From: Zopfochytrium polystomum | Taxonomy: Eukaryota > Chytridiomycota > Chytridiomycetes > Chytridiales > Chytridiaceae | DNA: 64,000 bases | Direction of reading: 5' to 3' | Assembly: GCA_025765615.1 (NCBI GenBank) | Contig: JAIVFJ010000036.1 | Coordinates: forward strand, 124,001 to 188,000 | Shown here: piece by piece, positions 36,325-52,114 of the stretch | Layout of the letters: every line of letters begins with the position of its first letter | How positions within the stretch are numbered: position 1 is the stretch's first letter | Program-made: the position numbers and the translations under genes | Notes under the pieces: model-generated | Told to the model about the DNA's origin: nothing | Database searches by the model: none | Seen by the model: only the letters and a program-made list of their open reading frames with translations

Positions 36325-39132
36325 ATGGTGGGTTGTTGGTATGCCCACCTCCAATAAGGCTCACTGTACCACACACCCCTCCTAGGGCGACGATGCAGAT
36401 CGAATCGTTGCGGCGTACCTGCACAGTCGAGGTCAGTCGGCTTTGACGGCGCTCGCCCGTGCCCACTACTGGATGATCTCACCGGAAACAACTGCGGTCG
36501 TTCCCTCCCCTCGAACAAACAAACAGGCTTCGTGTCTGCCGAATCGGCGCTCCGCCAGGAAGCAAAGATAAAGCCACTCGAGTCGCTGCAAGATGAAGCG
36601 CGCATGCAAGCGGCGGAGGCGTCGATTCCTGAATTTATCTTGTTCTACAACGAGTCGGAGATGAACAACCCATCGGCGTACAAGCAGAGCTACGGCAGGC
36701 TGCGAAAATGGGTCGAAGACTCGTTGGAAAAGTACAGGGTGCGGTGCAGCTATGGTTTTCCTGTTTCTGTGACGGAATGCGCCGCGGTTTTACGCTAGCC
36801 TCTCGTTTACTCACCCGCTCCTGGAAACGCAGATGGAGCTGTCGTCTGTGCTATTTCCAATCTTTGTTCACGCGTATATCGACCTTGTAACAAGGGGCAT
36901 CGTTGATCAAGGTGAGAAGCGGTGACGACTGTTCGGTCCAAGTTCATGTTGACAACAGCTCTCGCAGCGCGGCTGTTCATGGACGCGTACCAGGCAGACC
37001 ACATGGAGGCTCACGGTGCCGACGTTGTTCGACTCTCTTCGGTGACGTCTCCCGCTCTCGCCCAGGAAAACGACCTCGTGCGAAGTTTTATAACGAACAG
37101 ATATTGCGTTAGAATGAGTAGATACTCGTTCGAGCTTCTGTTGGCATTCTTGCAGGTGCATGAGAGCTTAGCATGAAAGTTTTCAATTTTCATGACTCTC
37201 ACTTTGGTTGCGACTGGCAGGACAACAAATTCATGCTCCTCACTCGACTAGTTAATGGGCACATATCTATCAAAGGTACCGCTTTGTCCCCGCTCGCCTC
37301 AGTGGATCCCGTTGCTGAAAGTTCTCCAGTTGACCACCAAAGGCCGGGAATGTACTCTGCGCTGGACGACGCAACGGGGTTGACCGGCCTAACATTCTCC
37401 GAGATGGAAACCTTCAACCAACAGCCCGTCTCGCTCGGTCTCCTTCCGCCAGATCCTTGGGTCGTCTCCGAAATCGAATCAGCGCTTACGCAGAACGTAA
37501 GTGTTCGTGTCGTTGGAAGTAGCATTCGGCCTTGACACGACACTTCAGCGAATGGATGTGGGCGAGATGCGCGACGAGCTGCTTTCAAATCTCAAACGGG
37601 AACCTCCTCCAGATGCGCCAGCGCGGGAGACTGTACCGCTTCCGAACCCGTGAGCAAATGGTTTCGTCCAGTTAAGGGAGCCTATCCTTGACCCTCTCTA
37701 TGTCTTTAGCAAATTTTCAGACATTTTGCGAGAGATTGAGTCGTTTAAAGAACTCAAAGCGCGGATAAATCTGGACCGGACCACCTTGCCGTCTATTTGC
37801 TGTTACACTTTTCACAACACATACGAAGGGTACCTCATTGGAAGCGTAACCAATCATAGCCTAACGCCAATTCAGCTTGTCGTCTCTGAGGATGTCAGAC
37901 GACTCAACCCTCGCGATTGCAGGCTTTAATGACTCTTTTGTTCGCGTTTGGAGCCTGAAGGGGGACAAGCTCAAAGGTATGCCTTGTTAAAGGCCTCGAA
38001 AAAACGAAGACGTCATCACTAATGCACAGCTTGCCTGAATAAGATGACTCTGATTGTGTTTCTCTGATTGGGCATTCTGGCCCTGTTTATGGGGCGGCCC
38101 TAAGCAGAGACAATAAATTCGCCCTCACCAGCTCCGAAGACAGCACTGGTGACGAGAGACAGCTTAGAAGATGAATTACTGATATTCGGTTACAGCTCGA
38201 TTATGGAGCTTGCAGACTTTTTCCAACCTAGCGGTTTATAAAAGCCATAATTATCCTATTTGGGATCTCGATCTCAGCCAAGACAATGTTTACTTTGCAA
38301 CTGGGTCGTATGACCGCACTATTCGACTGTGGCGGACAGATATAATTAATCCACTAAGAATATTTATTGGGCACAAGTACGCTTTGCTTCTTGTCGTTGC
38401 GATTGTTAACATTTTCCAAGTTCCGACATTAATGTAGGCTGATTATTAACACAGCGCCCGGCGATTTAACCAGTCGATTTCTCCGACAGTCCGTCCGCTT
38501 CCATCCAAACTGCAACTATATTGCGTCTGGATCCAGCGATAGTCAAGTTCGACTTTGGAACATTCAGAAAGGAAACTGCGTGAGGCTCATGAAGAGCCAC
38601 ATCGAGTCTGTCCAGTCGCTGGCGTTCTCGCCAGATGGCCGCACCCTTGCATCTGCCGGTACGGTTTTTTAGTCCATTATTTCCGTTTTGTTCTCGACAT
38701 TAAACGCTGATATTTCTTGCGCACAAAAGGCGAGGACTGCCTCATCAAGCTGTGGGACCTTGGAAGCGGAAAGCTGATCAAGACGATGACCGGCCACTCC
38801 AACGTCATCTACTCTCTAGCTTTCAGCCGCGACGGAAACCAGCTCGTTTCCGGGTCCGCGGACAACACGGTGCGCATTTGGGATCCAAAGACTGCTGACG
38901 CGACCGAGTTGAAGCGAGAGCCTGGCGGAAGGCTGAAAGCTCTGGACGCGTGAGTTGTGTTGCTCGCTTGCGGCTTCCAGCTCTTGGCGGTTGACCGAAG
39001 TTTTTCTTACAACTCAGGTCTCCTGATCAACTGGGTGTCTTCCCGACAAAAAAGACACCCGTCTTTCATGTTCAGTACACGCGATCAAACGTGGTGTTGG
39101 CGGCTGGTCCTTATCTGGGAGGATCGGCGTAA
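36325..39132 (+). CDS. TAF5: TFIID subunit TAF5 (LisH, NTD2, WD40)
   Basis: Fifteen exons: 36325-36327 (ATG only), 36386-36431, 36527-36738, 36833-36911, 36959-37155, 37221-37496, 37549-37649, 37710-37829, 37876-37976, 38044-38148, 38196-38376, 38421-38433 (13-nt microexon), 38490-38658, 38730-38949, 39018-39132; 645 aa, all phases close. A LisH-like start ('IVAAYLHSRGFVSAESAL') leads to the TAF5 NTD2 domain ('YGRLRKWVEDSLEKYR', 'FVHAYIDLVTRG', 'MSRYSFELLLAFL'). WD40 blades follow: 'LAIAGFNDSFVRVWSLKG', 'GHSGPVYGAALS', 'YFATGSYDRTIRLWRTD', 'GHNSDINSVRFHPN', 'GEDCLIKLWDL'. The C-terminus 'PTKKTPVFHVQYTRSNVVL' is typical. TAF5 scaffolds TFIID (and SAGA in yeast) for RNA polymerase II initiation. 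Confidence 0.95.
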
Positions 39133-39332
39133 AAAGCCTGCGCGGAACGTCTCGTTGCCGCGATTATTCCAAAGGACTTATGACGTGAATCAAAGCGCTC
39201 CCATTTGCTGAGCAAAATTTTGTACCAAATAAACAGTTGAAATTGCGGGAACTGCTTTTACGTCCGCACTATCCCCCGAATCCCCCACCGGACCCCTCAG
39301 CCCGAAAGGAATCGGAATCCAGCAAAAAGCAA

Positions 39333-39834
39333 ATGGCACACAACTGGATCATTTGGCGTCTCTACATGGCCCACGTGTGCGGCCTCCCGGACGAGCGCCA
39401 CGCCGTTCGGGTCCTGGCGGAAGCGCGAGACAATTTCGACAGCAACATCCTCGACTTTATTCGCCGCCTCGACGGTGCAGTACACATTTACAACACCTCC
39501 TCTTACCCACACTCCATCCGGCATGTCTTCATTCGGAGGGGAGGGAGGGTCCGAACCAGCTCTGTGCCGAACAACCCCCCGTCCATCCGTCGGGACGAAA
39601 CCATCTAACCGAACAAAAATAAACTAATACCAAACCACCGTCCGTTCACAGCAAAGGACCAGCTGCGCGCCGGCGCGATCGCGCGATCGCTCGAGATCGC
39701 AGAGGAGCTGATCGACCCGACGGACCCCGACACGCTGAAGCTGACGGCGCGCGGCCGGCTGCTGCGTGGCGACCCGCGCGGCGCGATCGGGATCTACCAG
39801 GACGCGCTGCGGTACGCGGGCGAGGATTGGGTAA

Positions 39835-39879
<45 letters not shown>

Positions 39880-41094
39880 GTTAGGCGGGGTTGGGGGCGA
39901 CAAAGTTGGAATCGTAAAGCTGACCGTCCGCTGTGCGAACACCCCTTCCGCCCTCATTCTACCTCCAACAACTCCTCCCCCACCCTGCATTACCGGGACA
40001 TTCATTTTGTTAGATCATCTTTCACGGGTTGGCTGAATGCTTCGCGGCTGTGCAAGAGTTGGACACCGTGCGTGCTTTCTGTTCTTTCCCCCGGGCTGCC
40101 CACTCCTAACGCGTTTTTTCTGTTCCTCTGCGTTCAAGGCGGAGACTATGTACCAGCGCGCGCTGTCGCTCAACAAAAACGAGGCGAGCTTCATCGGGCT
40201 CGGTCGGCTGTACGCGAGTCGCAACGACGACGCGCTGGCAGCCGCCTTGCTCGCCGAAGCTGTGGAGTAAGTGGAGGGGCTCGTTTTTGTTCTTACACAT
40301 GCAGCCGATACGCTGATTCACAATCTTGGCATTTAACTTCGCGCACAAAGACTGTCGCCAAAGTCGACGGGGCTGTTGGAGCTTCTCGGACAAGTGTACT
40401 CGCGCAGCGGAGAGTACGAAAAGGCGACCGACTGCTTCCGGCGGATCGTCGACCTGGAACCGTTCCACTACGACGTGAGCGCTACAAGTTTTTGCTTCAT
40501 GCTTCAAATCTTTACACTCGCGTCGTCCGTCTCACTCTCCCCCCCACTCCCCTCCAGGCGACACTCTCCCTCGCAACCCTCCTCCTCCGCCAGCACCAAC
40601 TCGCCTCCCGCCGCGCCCGGTCCTCCTCGGCCGCCGCCGCCGACTCCGCCGCCGCCGCCGCAGCAGCAGAAGCACTCCACGACGAGGCGCTCGCTGCGCT
40701 ACGCACCGCGGTTGTGCTGAGCCCCGGCGGTGGTAGCGGCAGCAGCTGCGGCGCGGGGTCAGCGGCAACGCTGTGGAACAGCGTTGGTGTGGCAGTGGGC
40801 GACGCGGGGCGGCGTCGGCAGGCGGCGGCGGCGGCCGCGTGCTTCAAGGTTGCCGCGGAGGCCGCGACGCGGACGTGTGCGGCGCCGGCGCCGGGCTCTG
40901 CGGACGGAAGTGGCTGTGGCGGCGGCGGGGTGGAGACACGGCAGCAGCAGCAGCAGCGGGAGCTGGTGATGCAGAACCTCGGGTCGAGCCACGTCCGGAC
41001 GATGCAGTATGCGTCGGCGGCGGTGTTTTGGGGGGCGCTGGACGACGGGCGGAGGGAGAAGGTGGACGGCGGCGCGGGGGTTGGAAGAGAGTGA
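39333..41094 (+). CDS. BBS4: BBS4-like TPR protein (BBSome subunit)
   Basis: Five exons: 39333-39474, 39652-39830, 40139-40266, 40351-40474, 40558-41094 (369 aa). The frame is open further upstream to 39237 without an ATG, so a short upstream exon is possible. The start 'MAHNWIIWRLYMA' parallels the 'NWLIHLHYV' opening of BBS4. TPR units follow ('RGDPRGAIGIYQDAL', 'ELLGQVYSRSGEYEKATDCF'), then 'LWNSVGVAVGDAG' and 'NLGSSHVRTMQYASAAVFW', matching the 'LWNNIGM' and 'NLGLVHLTMQQYASA' signature of BBS4. The BBSome moves membrane proteins in cilia. It is shorter than animal BBS4 (about 520 aa), ending soon after this signature, and contains Ala/Gly-rich insertions. Intron 2 holds a T-run of about 40. 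Confidence 0.7.
39839..39878. repeat. Poly-T run inside BBS4 intron 2
   Basis: An uninterrupted run of about 40 T immediately after the intron donor. Length is likely to be unstable in sequencing and in vivo. Confidence 0.85.
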
Positions 41095-41306
41095 GGAGTC
41101 GGGAGGCCTGGCCGGGTTGTGTTGAGTGAGGATCAGAATTGAGTCGATGTTTGTTATTGAAATCTTGTTAGGAGGGCAAACACATTAGTAAAAAGAGAGA
41201 AGGAAAACCAAGATGATGCTACTTTGAACGCCGATTACAAACAAATCAAAAGGGAAGAGGAGGAGTTGCTGCGTGCTGAAAGGGAAAAAACCTATCCTCC
41301 ACGGCC

Positions 41307-41738
41307 TCACAAGAACCCTGCAACTACCAGCGCAACCGCAACAAGGACTCCACTCCACTTGACGTGCGAGCGCCTCCCCCCATCGGCGGCAGAGCACGCA
41401 GACAGGCCGCCGATGACGACACCCTTTGCGACGGGCTTGCAGACGGGTGCGACGTTTACTTCGGCGGTGGAGACAAAGAGCGACGGGGTTCCCGCGCAGG
41501 TGGCCGAGGTCTCGTAGAAGGCGGCGGTCGAGGCGTTGACGAGGGAGAAGGACGCCGCGTCGAACGGGACGCAGGAGGGCGACGACGACGATGAGGCGGC
41601 GGCGGTGGCGAGGGTGGTGAGGCGGATGGAGGTGAGGTTCGTCGCGGGCGGGCAGGCGGCGAGCGAGGCGTTGTAGGTGACGGCGAGGGCCGGGGTGCAC
41701 TTTGCGGGTGAGCTGCTGCCGCCGTTGTTGTACGCCAT
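41307..41738 (-). CDS. Six-cysteine small protein, paralogue 1 (MAYNNGG family)
   Basis: Single exon, 143 aa; family unknown. It shares with the protein at 50408-50845 the start MAY(N/D)NGG, 'ATCAGTP/TTCAGTP', 'AEVNVAPVCK/AEVSVAPVCK', 'KGVV(I/V)GGLSACS', and a hydrophobic C-terminus. Six cysteines are conserved in order and suggest three disulfides. There is no N-terminal signal peptide, although the Ala/Ser/Thr-rich, disulfide-like body and hydrophobic tail ('GVLVAVALVVAGFL') resemble a surface protein. It could be tail-anchored or exported unconventionally. Confidence 0.6.
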   Translation of the reverse strand: MAYNNGGSSSPAKCTPALAVTYNASLAACPPATNLTSIRLTTLATAAASSSSSPSCVPFDAASFSLVNASTAAFYETSATCAGTPSLFVSTAEVNVAPVCKPVAKGVVIGGLSACSAADGGRRSHVKWSGVLVAVALVVAGFL

Positions 41739-43363
41739 TGTTGGGGATTATTGAATTGATTGGCTCGATTGATAGTGCGACTTTGTTTTTGTTCTTTTCT
41801 TTGAAAAACACCACACGTGCCCTCTGCTCCTTATTTGTACATTTTTCGGAAACTTTTGCGTTTGTAATAATCGACGAAAGGCGGATAATTTCTTTCCAAA
41901 GGCGGGCAAGATAACCAAAAAAATTTTCGCTGTTGCACAAGGTTGTGGCGGCTTGAAAAGGAAATTCGAAGTCACAGCCATCCATAAAAGGCAAACGGCT
42001 TCGCCTCCGCGTCAATTCCGCGTGTTAACCCCCCCCCCACACAGACGTGTTTTCCGTGTGGCTCGACAGAACGAACAAAAATAGAAGAACCAGCGGTAGA
42101 ATCGGTGGCGGAACGCCAAAGTCACGAACAACGGTATCCAGCGACGTCACTTAAACGGATTCCGCAAAGCCATGTCCACACCCTGTTCCATGATCAACCG
42201 CACAAGTACCGCACCGAACGAGATGTACTCTTCGCAGATGGCATCTGAAAGACAAGCGAAGTCCGAAGTCATCGCAACCAACAACACACGACAGCGCAAA
42301 CTTTGTCCGTCAACTGACAGGGAACAACATTGGCTCAAGTTGCCGGCGAAACGCAACCTATCACGGCATCCATTCAAGTTATACCCATGACCCTGGTGCA
42401 AATACAATTGGGCCAGATGATGTAGCCGGCGACGTTTTTAGGCGATGACGCGCCGCCACTTCAGCCGGCCTGCAGAAGAGGCCAAGCCGACGCAACCAGG
42501 GGCGGCGTCGGAGCTGGTGGCACGGGTGGTGCCCGGTGGACGGGGGCTGCGGAGGCTCGGAATCAGGAGGTGCGACGCGGGAACCGGCAGTGGTCGCGCG
42601 AGACCAAGCAAGCAAAGATAAAGTCCGTGGCGACGATCGACGATCGACCAGCTGGCGCAGGAGCTCGAACCTACTGGAGGAGCTATACAAAGGACAAGCA
42701 GTTTCAGGGAGGACGAGCTCGGAGGCGATTGGAGACCTCGGCACCCCGACGATTCTAACTAAGAATGAGAAGCAAATACAACACCGAGTTTCGTTCAATA
42801 AAATACCGACAAGCCGAACTACATCGCAACATTTTCGCCATATTCAGGCCGTCCCGATCGCCATCTCACTTCTGAGAGACGCGCGAGATCAACAATGCAA
42901 TCCTTTTGTTTTGCGATCGCTGACGCACCGATCCGGTCTATCATGTCTCCGAATCTCATCGCATCTCCCATAACGCGCCCTCTTGGAACTGGCGCAAGCG
43001 AGGAGCAGGCTTGCCAATCGGTTTCCAGTTTAATGAAGGGAGCTTGTGTTTATTTGAAAGTCCTCCTTTTCATTTTTTCGCTTGGAACGGCAGGAAACGT
43101 GAAGTGTCCTCGCAGCAGCTGCAGCCTCCTTTCTTGCATTGGAGTCTTCCACACTCACACTATCGCAGCTCAACGAACCTGCTAGATCTTTCGGATTGTG
43201 GTCTTTAGGCGCGGAGAATTGACTTCCAGAAACGTCGAAGAGTACCCCCGCCTGCGAATCGGCTTGGCTCGTCGGCGGGGGTTAGCTGGCTCGTGAAGGG
43301 TCTGGCTGGCGCAAGAAGTTGCATTAACTCGTTTCTAAAAGCAGTGCAACCTTCGAAAAATCC
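41739..43363. other. Region without a supported gene
   Basis: Contains an open minus frame near 42407-42147 ending 'LVRLIMEQGVDMALRNPFK' and plus frames near 42536-43208 with protein-like composition ('SSIPFHFFAW' type), but no start, splice or family signal could be tied together. Possibly the upstream part of the decayed gene that follows. Confidence 0.3.
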
Positions 43364-44574
43364 TTGAATCTTCAACGGGAAATCATCAGGTGTCCGCAAA
43401 GGCGCCTTCATTTAGTGACGGGTTCCAAAGGTCGGCACTGGTTCCCAAGAAGCAGTTCGGACAGAGTCCTCTTAGATATTACCCGGTTTTAGAATAAACT
43501 CTCACTGCAACCACCACAGTCTCGCCTTCTACAGGCGGCCCCGTCCAAGATGCATGTCCAGCATTGAACTGATTATTGAAAAGAATTACTGGAATCTCTG
43601 CCTCTTCTCTACTCCTGAAACCAACAATCCCATCATCCCGGTGCGTTTTATGTCGATAAACAATCTGATTTCGAAGAATGATTCGAATGAGAAAATTGAT
43701 TCGTTAAATCCAAAGAATGAGTAATTGCCCGGACTCACATGCGACCGCAGCCTTCGAAGTGCGTCCAAAATTCTTTCTAGAAAATGGGACAGCTCAAGAT
43801 GCTCGCACCGGCAAGAATATACCGTGGAATTCTTGGACGTGCAGCTCTTTGTTGAAGATGGAGCAGCCGTTGAACTGTGAGATGACAGCCTCCGAATCCC
43901 TTTGATGGGTGAATGCGATCGCCGATGTTGCTGGTCCTGACCGTTGCCTTTACACACCGATTCTACGAATCAGCGCCAAGAAGAAGGAATAGCGACCCAG
44001 TGAGAAAGGCGTTGGGAACACTGTATTCAGCGTACACTTGCCCGAACTGTGAGAACAGAACTTGACTGAGAGCCAGGTTCGGGCCGTGATTTCGGCAGCG
44101 TTTAAGACGAAATGTTGACTCTCAGGTCTAATGAATTATGCTTTCGATCCACAAAACCAGTCTTTTTCGTTCGCATATCACTTAGACTACAGACGTTTTT
44201 TGGTCATGCATCGAAGCGATTTCTCGGCGCTTGACGGATGCTGTTCAACTACTGAATGAGCAGATTGGAACGGGCGCATTCCGTCTTGTATCAGCCGTCC
44301 CAATGGCTCCGTGTTGAACGACCCACCTGCATTGACAAAAAACCCCATCCAAGGTGTCACGCAAGTCAACCTCATCCGAATGAGCAATCCAAAAGTTTTC
44401 AGCCAGGTATGAATGGCAAGTTCGGGCGTCGGTTGGTTCATTCTTTCTCTTTTCTCTACCTAACTCTGCCCAATTGTTATAGTGTCGATGTCACGTAAAT
44501 CTGCCTCCCATCGAAGCTGCTTCTCGAACATTCGGCGAACAGGGTCTGTGGCGTGGAGCCTGAGAGGGAGGATC
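43364..44574 (+). pseudogene. Degenerate multi-exon gene of unknown family
   Basis: Several protein-like plus-strand segments lie in order, separated by plausible introns: 'SVSAKAPSFSDGFQRSALVP' style (43364-43497), 'SSIELIIEKNYWNLCLFSTP' (to 43640), 'EYTVEFLDVQLFVEDGAAVEL' (43751-43877), 'KALGTLYSAYTCPNC' (near 44025), 'RFLVMHRSDFSALDG' (near 44200), 'KNPIQGVTQVNLIRMSNP' (to 44406) and a last exon ending near 44574. The chain cannot be closed: phases disagree at the 43640/43751 junction, and an in-frame TGA lies near 44258. No known domain was recognised. Most likely a decayed gene, or one with sequence errors. Confidence 0.35.
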
Positions 44575-44683
44575 AGTTGCTGGTTCTTCCCGATTTGGGA
44601 GTGCCAAGGGCCACTTGCAACTGGCAAGATGGCGAAGGGAGACAGAGTGCAAGGGAGAGCAAGAGAGAGAGAGATAGACAGAG

Positions 44684-44688
<5 letters not shown>

Positions 44689-44764
<76 letters not shown>
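44689..44764. repeat. (GA)n microsatellite
   Basis: About 75 bp of nearly pure GA repeats, 145 bp upstream of the ATPase start codon. Confidence 0.9.
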
Positions 44765-44766
<2 letters not shown>

Positions 44767-44908
44767 ACAAAGGACTCCCAAAACCACCCTAGACAACCCG
44801 CCGACCTTGTCACATATGCGCGAACACGCATAAAAAGAAAAAGAGAGACGATCTCTCTCTCTCTTCACCCTTTGTCGAATTTTTCAATTGTCAGCGGCGA
44901 AACAATCC

Positions 44909-49775
<4,867 letters not shown>

Positions 49776-50407
49776 GACAAAGTTGTAACAGCATATATTG
49801 CATTATAGTCGCCAAAAAACATTATCAAGTCAGTCTTGAATGGTTGGAGAAATACGTGAAAAAGTCCCATCACCAGTGGAAGTGCGAAAGGGGAGGAAGG
49901 GGAGCGCGCATCCTCATGCTGGGTGATCCTTTTTTGACTCACGGTTTCCCGCTCAGAAACAATTCGCCGTTTCATACCAGTTGCCGCGGCGTCGGAATAG
50001 CCGTGTCCTCACAAACCCCGCTCCGCGCTTTTCGTTCTCCCATTATTAGTCAACAACAAGCCTACCCAGAACCGCACCTAACCCGCCGGCAATGCGAACA
50101 ACAATATTCATTACCCAAACTGCGCACACGAGCAGATCTGGCATCTTCCCTCTTTCTTTGAAACAACAATGGCGGTGGGGAACGACCTGAATTATTTGGT
50201 ATGACCAACAACAAAGTTACCGACAAGAAACAACATTCAGATCCTTATAGAGAAAAAGAGGTATTTGAACACTACTCGCAATGGTTTCATTATGGAAGTA
50301 GAACGGAACAACTAATAGATGGAAGCCCGGGAAAGAAATCAGTTTTAGGTGAGTAACAAACGGATTAGTAGCGGGGTGTGCATGACCCGCCCAGAGCCCA
50401 ACAACTC
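49776..50407. other. Intergenic, ATPase 3' flank
   Basis: Convergent 3' ends of the ATPase and six-cysteine paralogue 2; no gene recognised. Confidence 0.5.
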
Positions 50408-50845
50408 TCAGAACCCAGCCGTCCCCGCCCCGACCGCCGCCGCGGCCGCAACCACCACAACGACCGCCTTCGCCCACGACCCCCACCGTGCGTCGCCTTG
50501 CCGCCTTGCGCCGGAGCACGCCGACAGGCCCCCCACCACCACGCCCTTCTTCGCGACCTTGCAAACGGGGGCGACCGAGACTTCCGCGCTGCTGACGTAC
50601 ATGGCGGGGGTACCCGCGCAGGTGGTGGAGCCTTCGTAGACGGCAGCGGCGGAGGCGTTGACGAGGGAGGCGGAGGCCGTGGCGGCGGGGAAGGGGTAGC
50701 AGACGCCGACGGAGAGCAGAGAGGTCAGCGGCGTGGAGGTGAGGGACGAGGAGGCGGACGGGCAGGCGGTGAGGGTGGTGTTGTAGGAGAGGGCGAGGTA
50801 GGATACGCAGCGAGTCGCGCCCGTGCCGCCGTTGTCGTAGGCCAT
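50408..50845 (-). CDS. Six-cysteine small protein, paralogue 2 (MAYDNGG family)
   Basis: Single exon, 145 aa. It aligns end to end with the protein at 41307-41738: six cysteines are conserved, and both end in a hydrophobic stretch (here 'AVVVVVAAAAAVGAG'). The start is well supported: a TATAAAA-type box lies 62 nt upstream, and the leader is a short (AC)n tract, leaving no room for an upstream signal-peptide exon. Function unknown. The absence of a signal peptide in both copies argues that the N-terminus is genuinely cytosolic or exported by an unconventional route. Confidence 0.65.
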   Translation of the reverse strand: MAYDNGGTGATRCVSYLALSYNTTLTACPSASSSLTSTPLTSLLSVGVCYPFPAATASASLVNASAAAVYEGSTTCAGTPAMYVSSAEVSVAPVCKVAKKGVVVGGLSACSGARRQGDARWGSWAKAVVVVVAAAAAVGAGTAGF

Positions 50846-51352
50846 TGTGTGAGAGTGTGTGTGTGTGTGTGTGGTCGAGGTGCTGGGGACTGCTTGAGTT
50901 GAGCAGTTTTATATGTACACTTTTCTCTCTCTCTCTCTTTCGCTCTCTTTTTTTTTTTTTTTTTTTTTTCTTCTGTGGGGGGCATATGCAGTTTGTGGAT
51001 TTGAAATTCAAGATGTGTGGGGGGGAAAGATCAAAATTTTCCTGTTGGCTGTGTTTCCGCCAACGGAACAAAAATTGGTCGCAGCCTTGTCCAAATTCGT
51101 GTAGTTTTGCTCTCCCCCACATGCCGCTACCCGCCAAATATGGAAGTGTGTTAAGGCAGGCACTGTGCCCGCCGGACTGCGGATCGGGGTTTTGAGTTTG
51201 TCCTCTCACTTTCCCGAATCGGGACATCCGCAATGCCACATGGCTCTCTCGTCATTCGCTGAAGGCAGTCAGTCATTCATTGGCCGGCGCGTGCCCTCAC
51301 GCCCTGCAACCAGAAAGAGGAACACTCAACCCGCCCGTCCCGTGTTCCAGTC

Positions 51353-51391
<39 letters not shown>

Positions 51392-52012
51392 CCGGCACAA
51401 ACGGAGGGTTTTCTTCAACAAATGGCACTCAAAAAACTGTTTGAGAGGGCTAGGATGCCCACAATCATTGGTGTTCTCTCGCGGGGTCGAGGTTAAGTTA
51501 CTAATCGATTTGTCAAAATGTTGTTACTACATAATTGAATCTTTCATGGTTTTGGGTTAAATAAAGAACCCCCTTCAAGACAGCACTACAACGTTGCACA
51601 AGTAGATCTCTGCTCGTATCTCAGTTCCAAGACGAACCAACCTGTTAGCACCCTAACGCGCTCTTCAGAACTAATGCCTTCTCGAAAGATGCCGTGGCTG
51701 TTTCCCTCGACTTCCAGCATGATGACGACTCCTTGCGGTGCACATTTTGCCGCAGAATTTGGCGTTCCGTCCCCTTGCAATGAGGCGAGAGTTTGTCCCT
51801 CCTCCCATTGTTGGCTGGAGTTCCGCAAGCAAATGGCCCACAACGAGTCAGGAGCAACCAAAATCTCCGCACCTTCCTCATCCGCTGCTTGTGCGATTGG
51901 CGGAGACTAGCCAAGACGAAAACGCAAAACGCGAAATTAGCGTCCAACTGTACAGCACCTTCGTCCACATGCTGCATTCCAGGCCCGAAGACGGAAGTGC
52001 AGTAGGCTGGAA
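50846..52012. other. Region without a supported gene
   Basis: Promoter of paralogue 2, a poly-T tract (50950-50969), and a (TG)n microsatellite at 51353-51388. A plus frame at 51785-52016 has protein-like composition ('LLVRLAETSQDENAKREI') with an imperfect second copy of the same sequence near 52990, but no complete gene could be built. Confidence 0.4.
50907..50914 (-). promoter_or_regulatory. TATA box of six-cysteine paralogue 2
   Basis: ATATAAAA on the minus strand, 62 nt before the ATG, followed by an (AC)n leader. An A/T run (50950-50969 on the plus strand as T) lies just upstream. Confidence 0.55.
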
Positions 52013-52114
52013 CTAGTCGGAGAAGTCGTCGAGTGTGTCAGTGCCGAATTCGCTGCACGGGGCGTTGAGGCAGTAGTCGGCGCAGGCCCTTTCGGGGGCC
52101 GGGTTTGCGCTCAT
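52013..52114 (-). CDS. Possible 33-residue cysteine peptide
   Basis: A short minus-strand frame, ATG to TAG, opening MSANPAPERACADYCLNAPC and ending in an acidic 'DTLDDFSD'. Four cysteines and biased third positions look protein-like, but it is very short, has no signal peptide, and could be an exon or chance. Confidence 0.25.
   Translation of the reverse strand: MSANPAPERACADYCLNAPCSEFGTDTLDDFSD

Noticed and set aside
37261..37290. Extra small intron in TAF5 exon 6 (GTACCG...CAG)
   Set aside because: It would be only 27 nt; the region reads through in frame without splicing.
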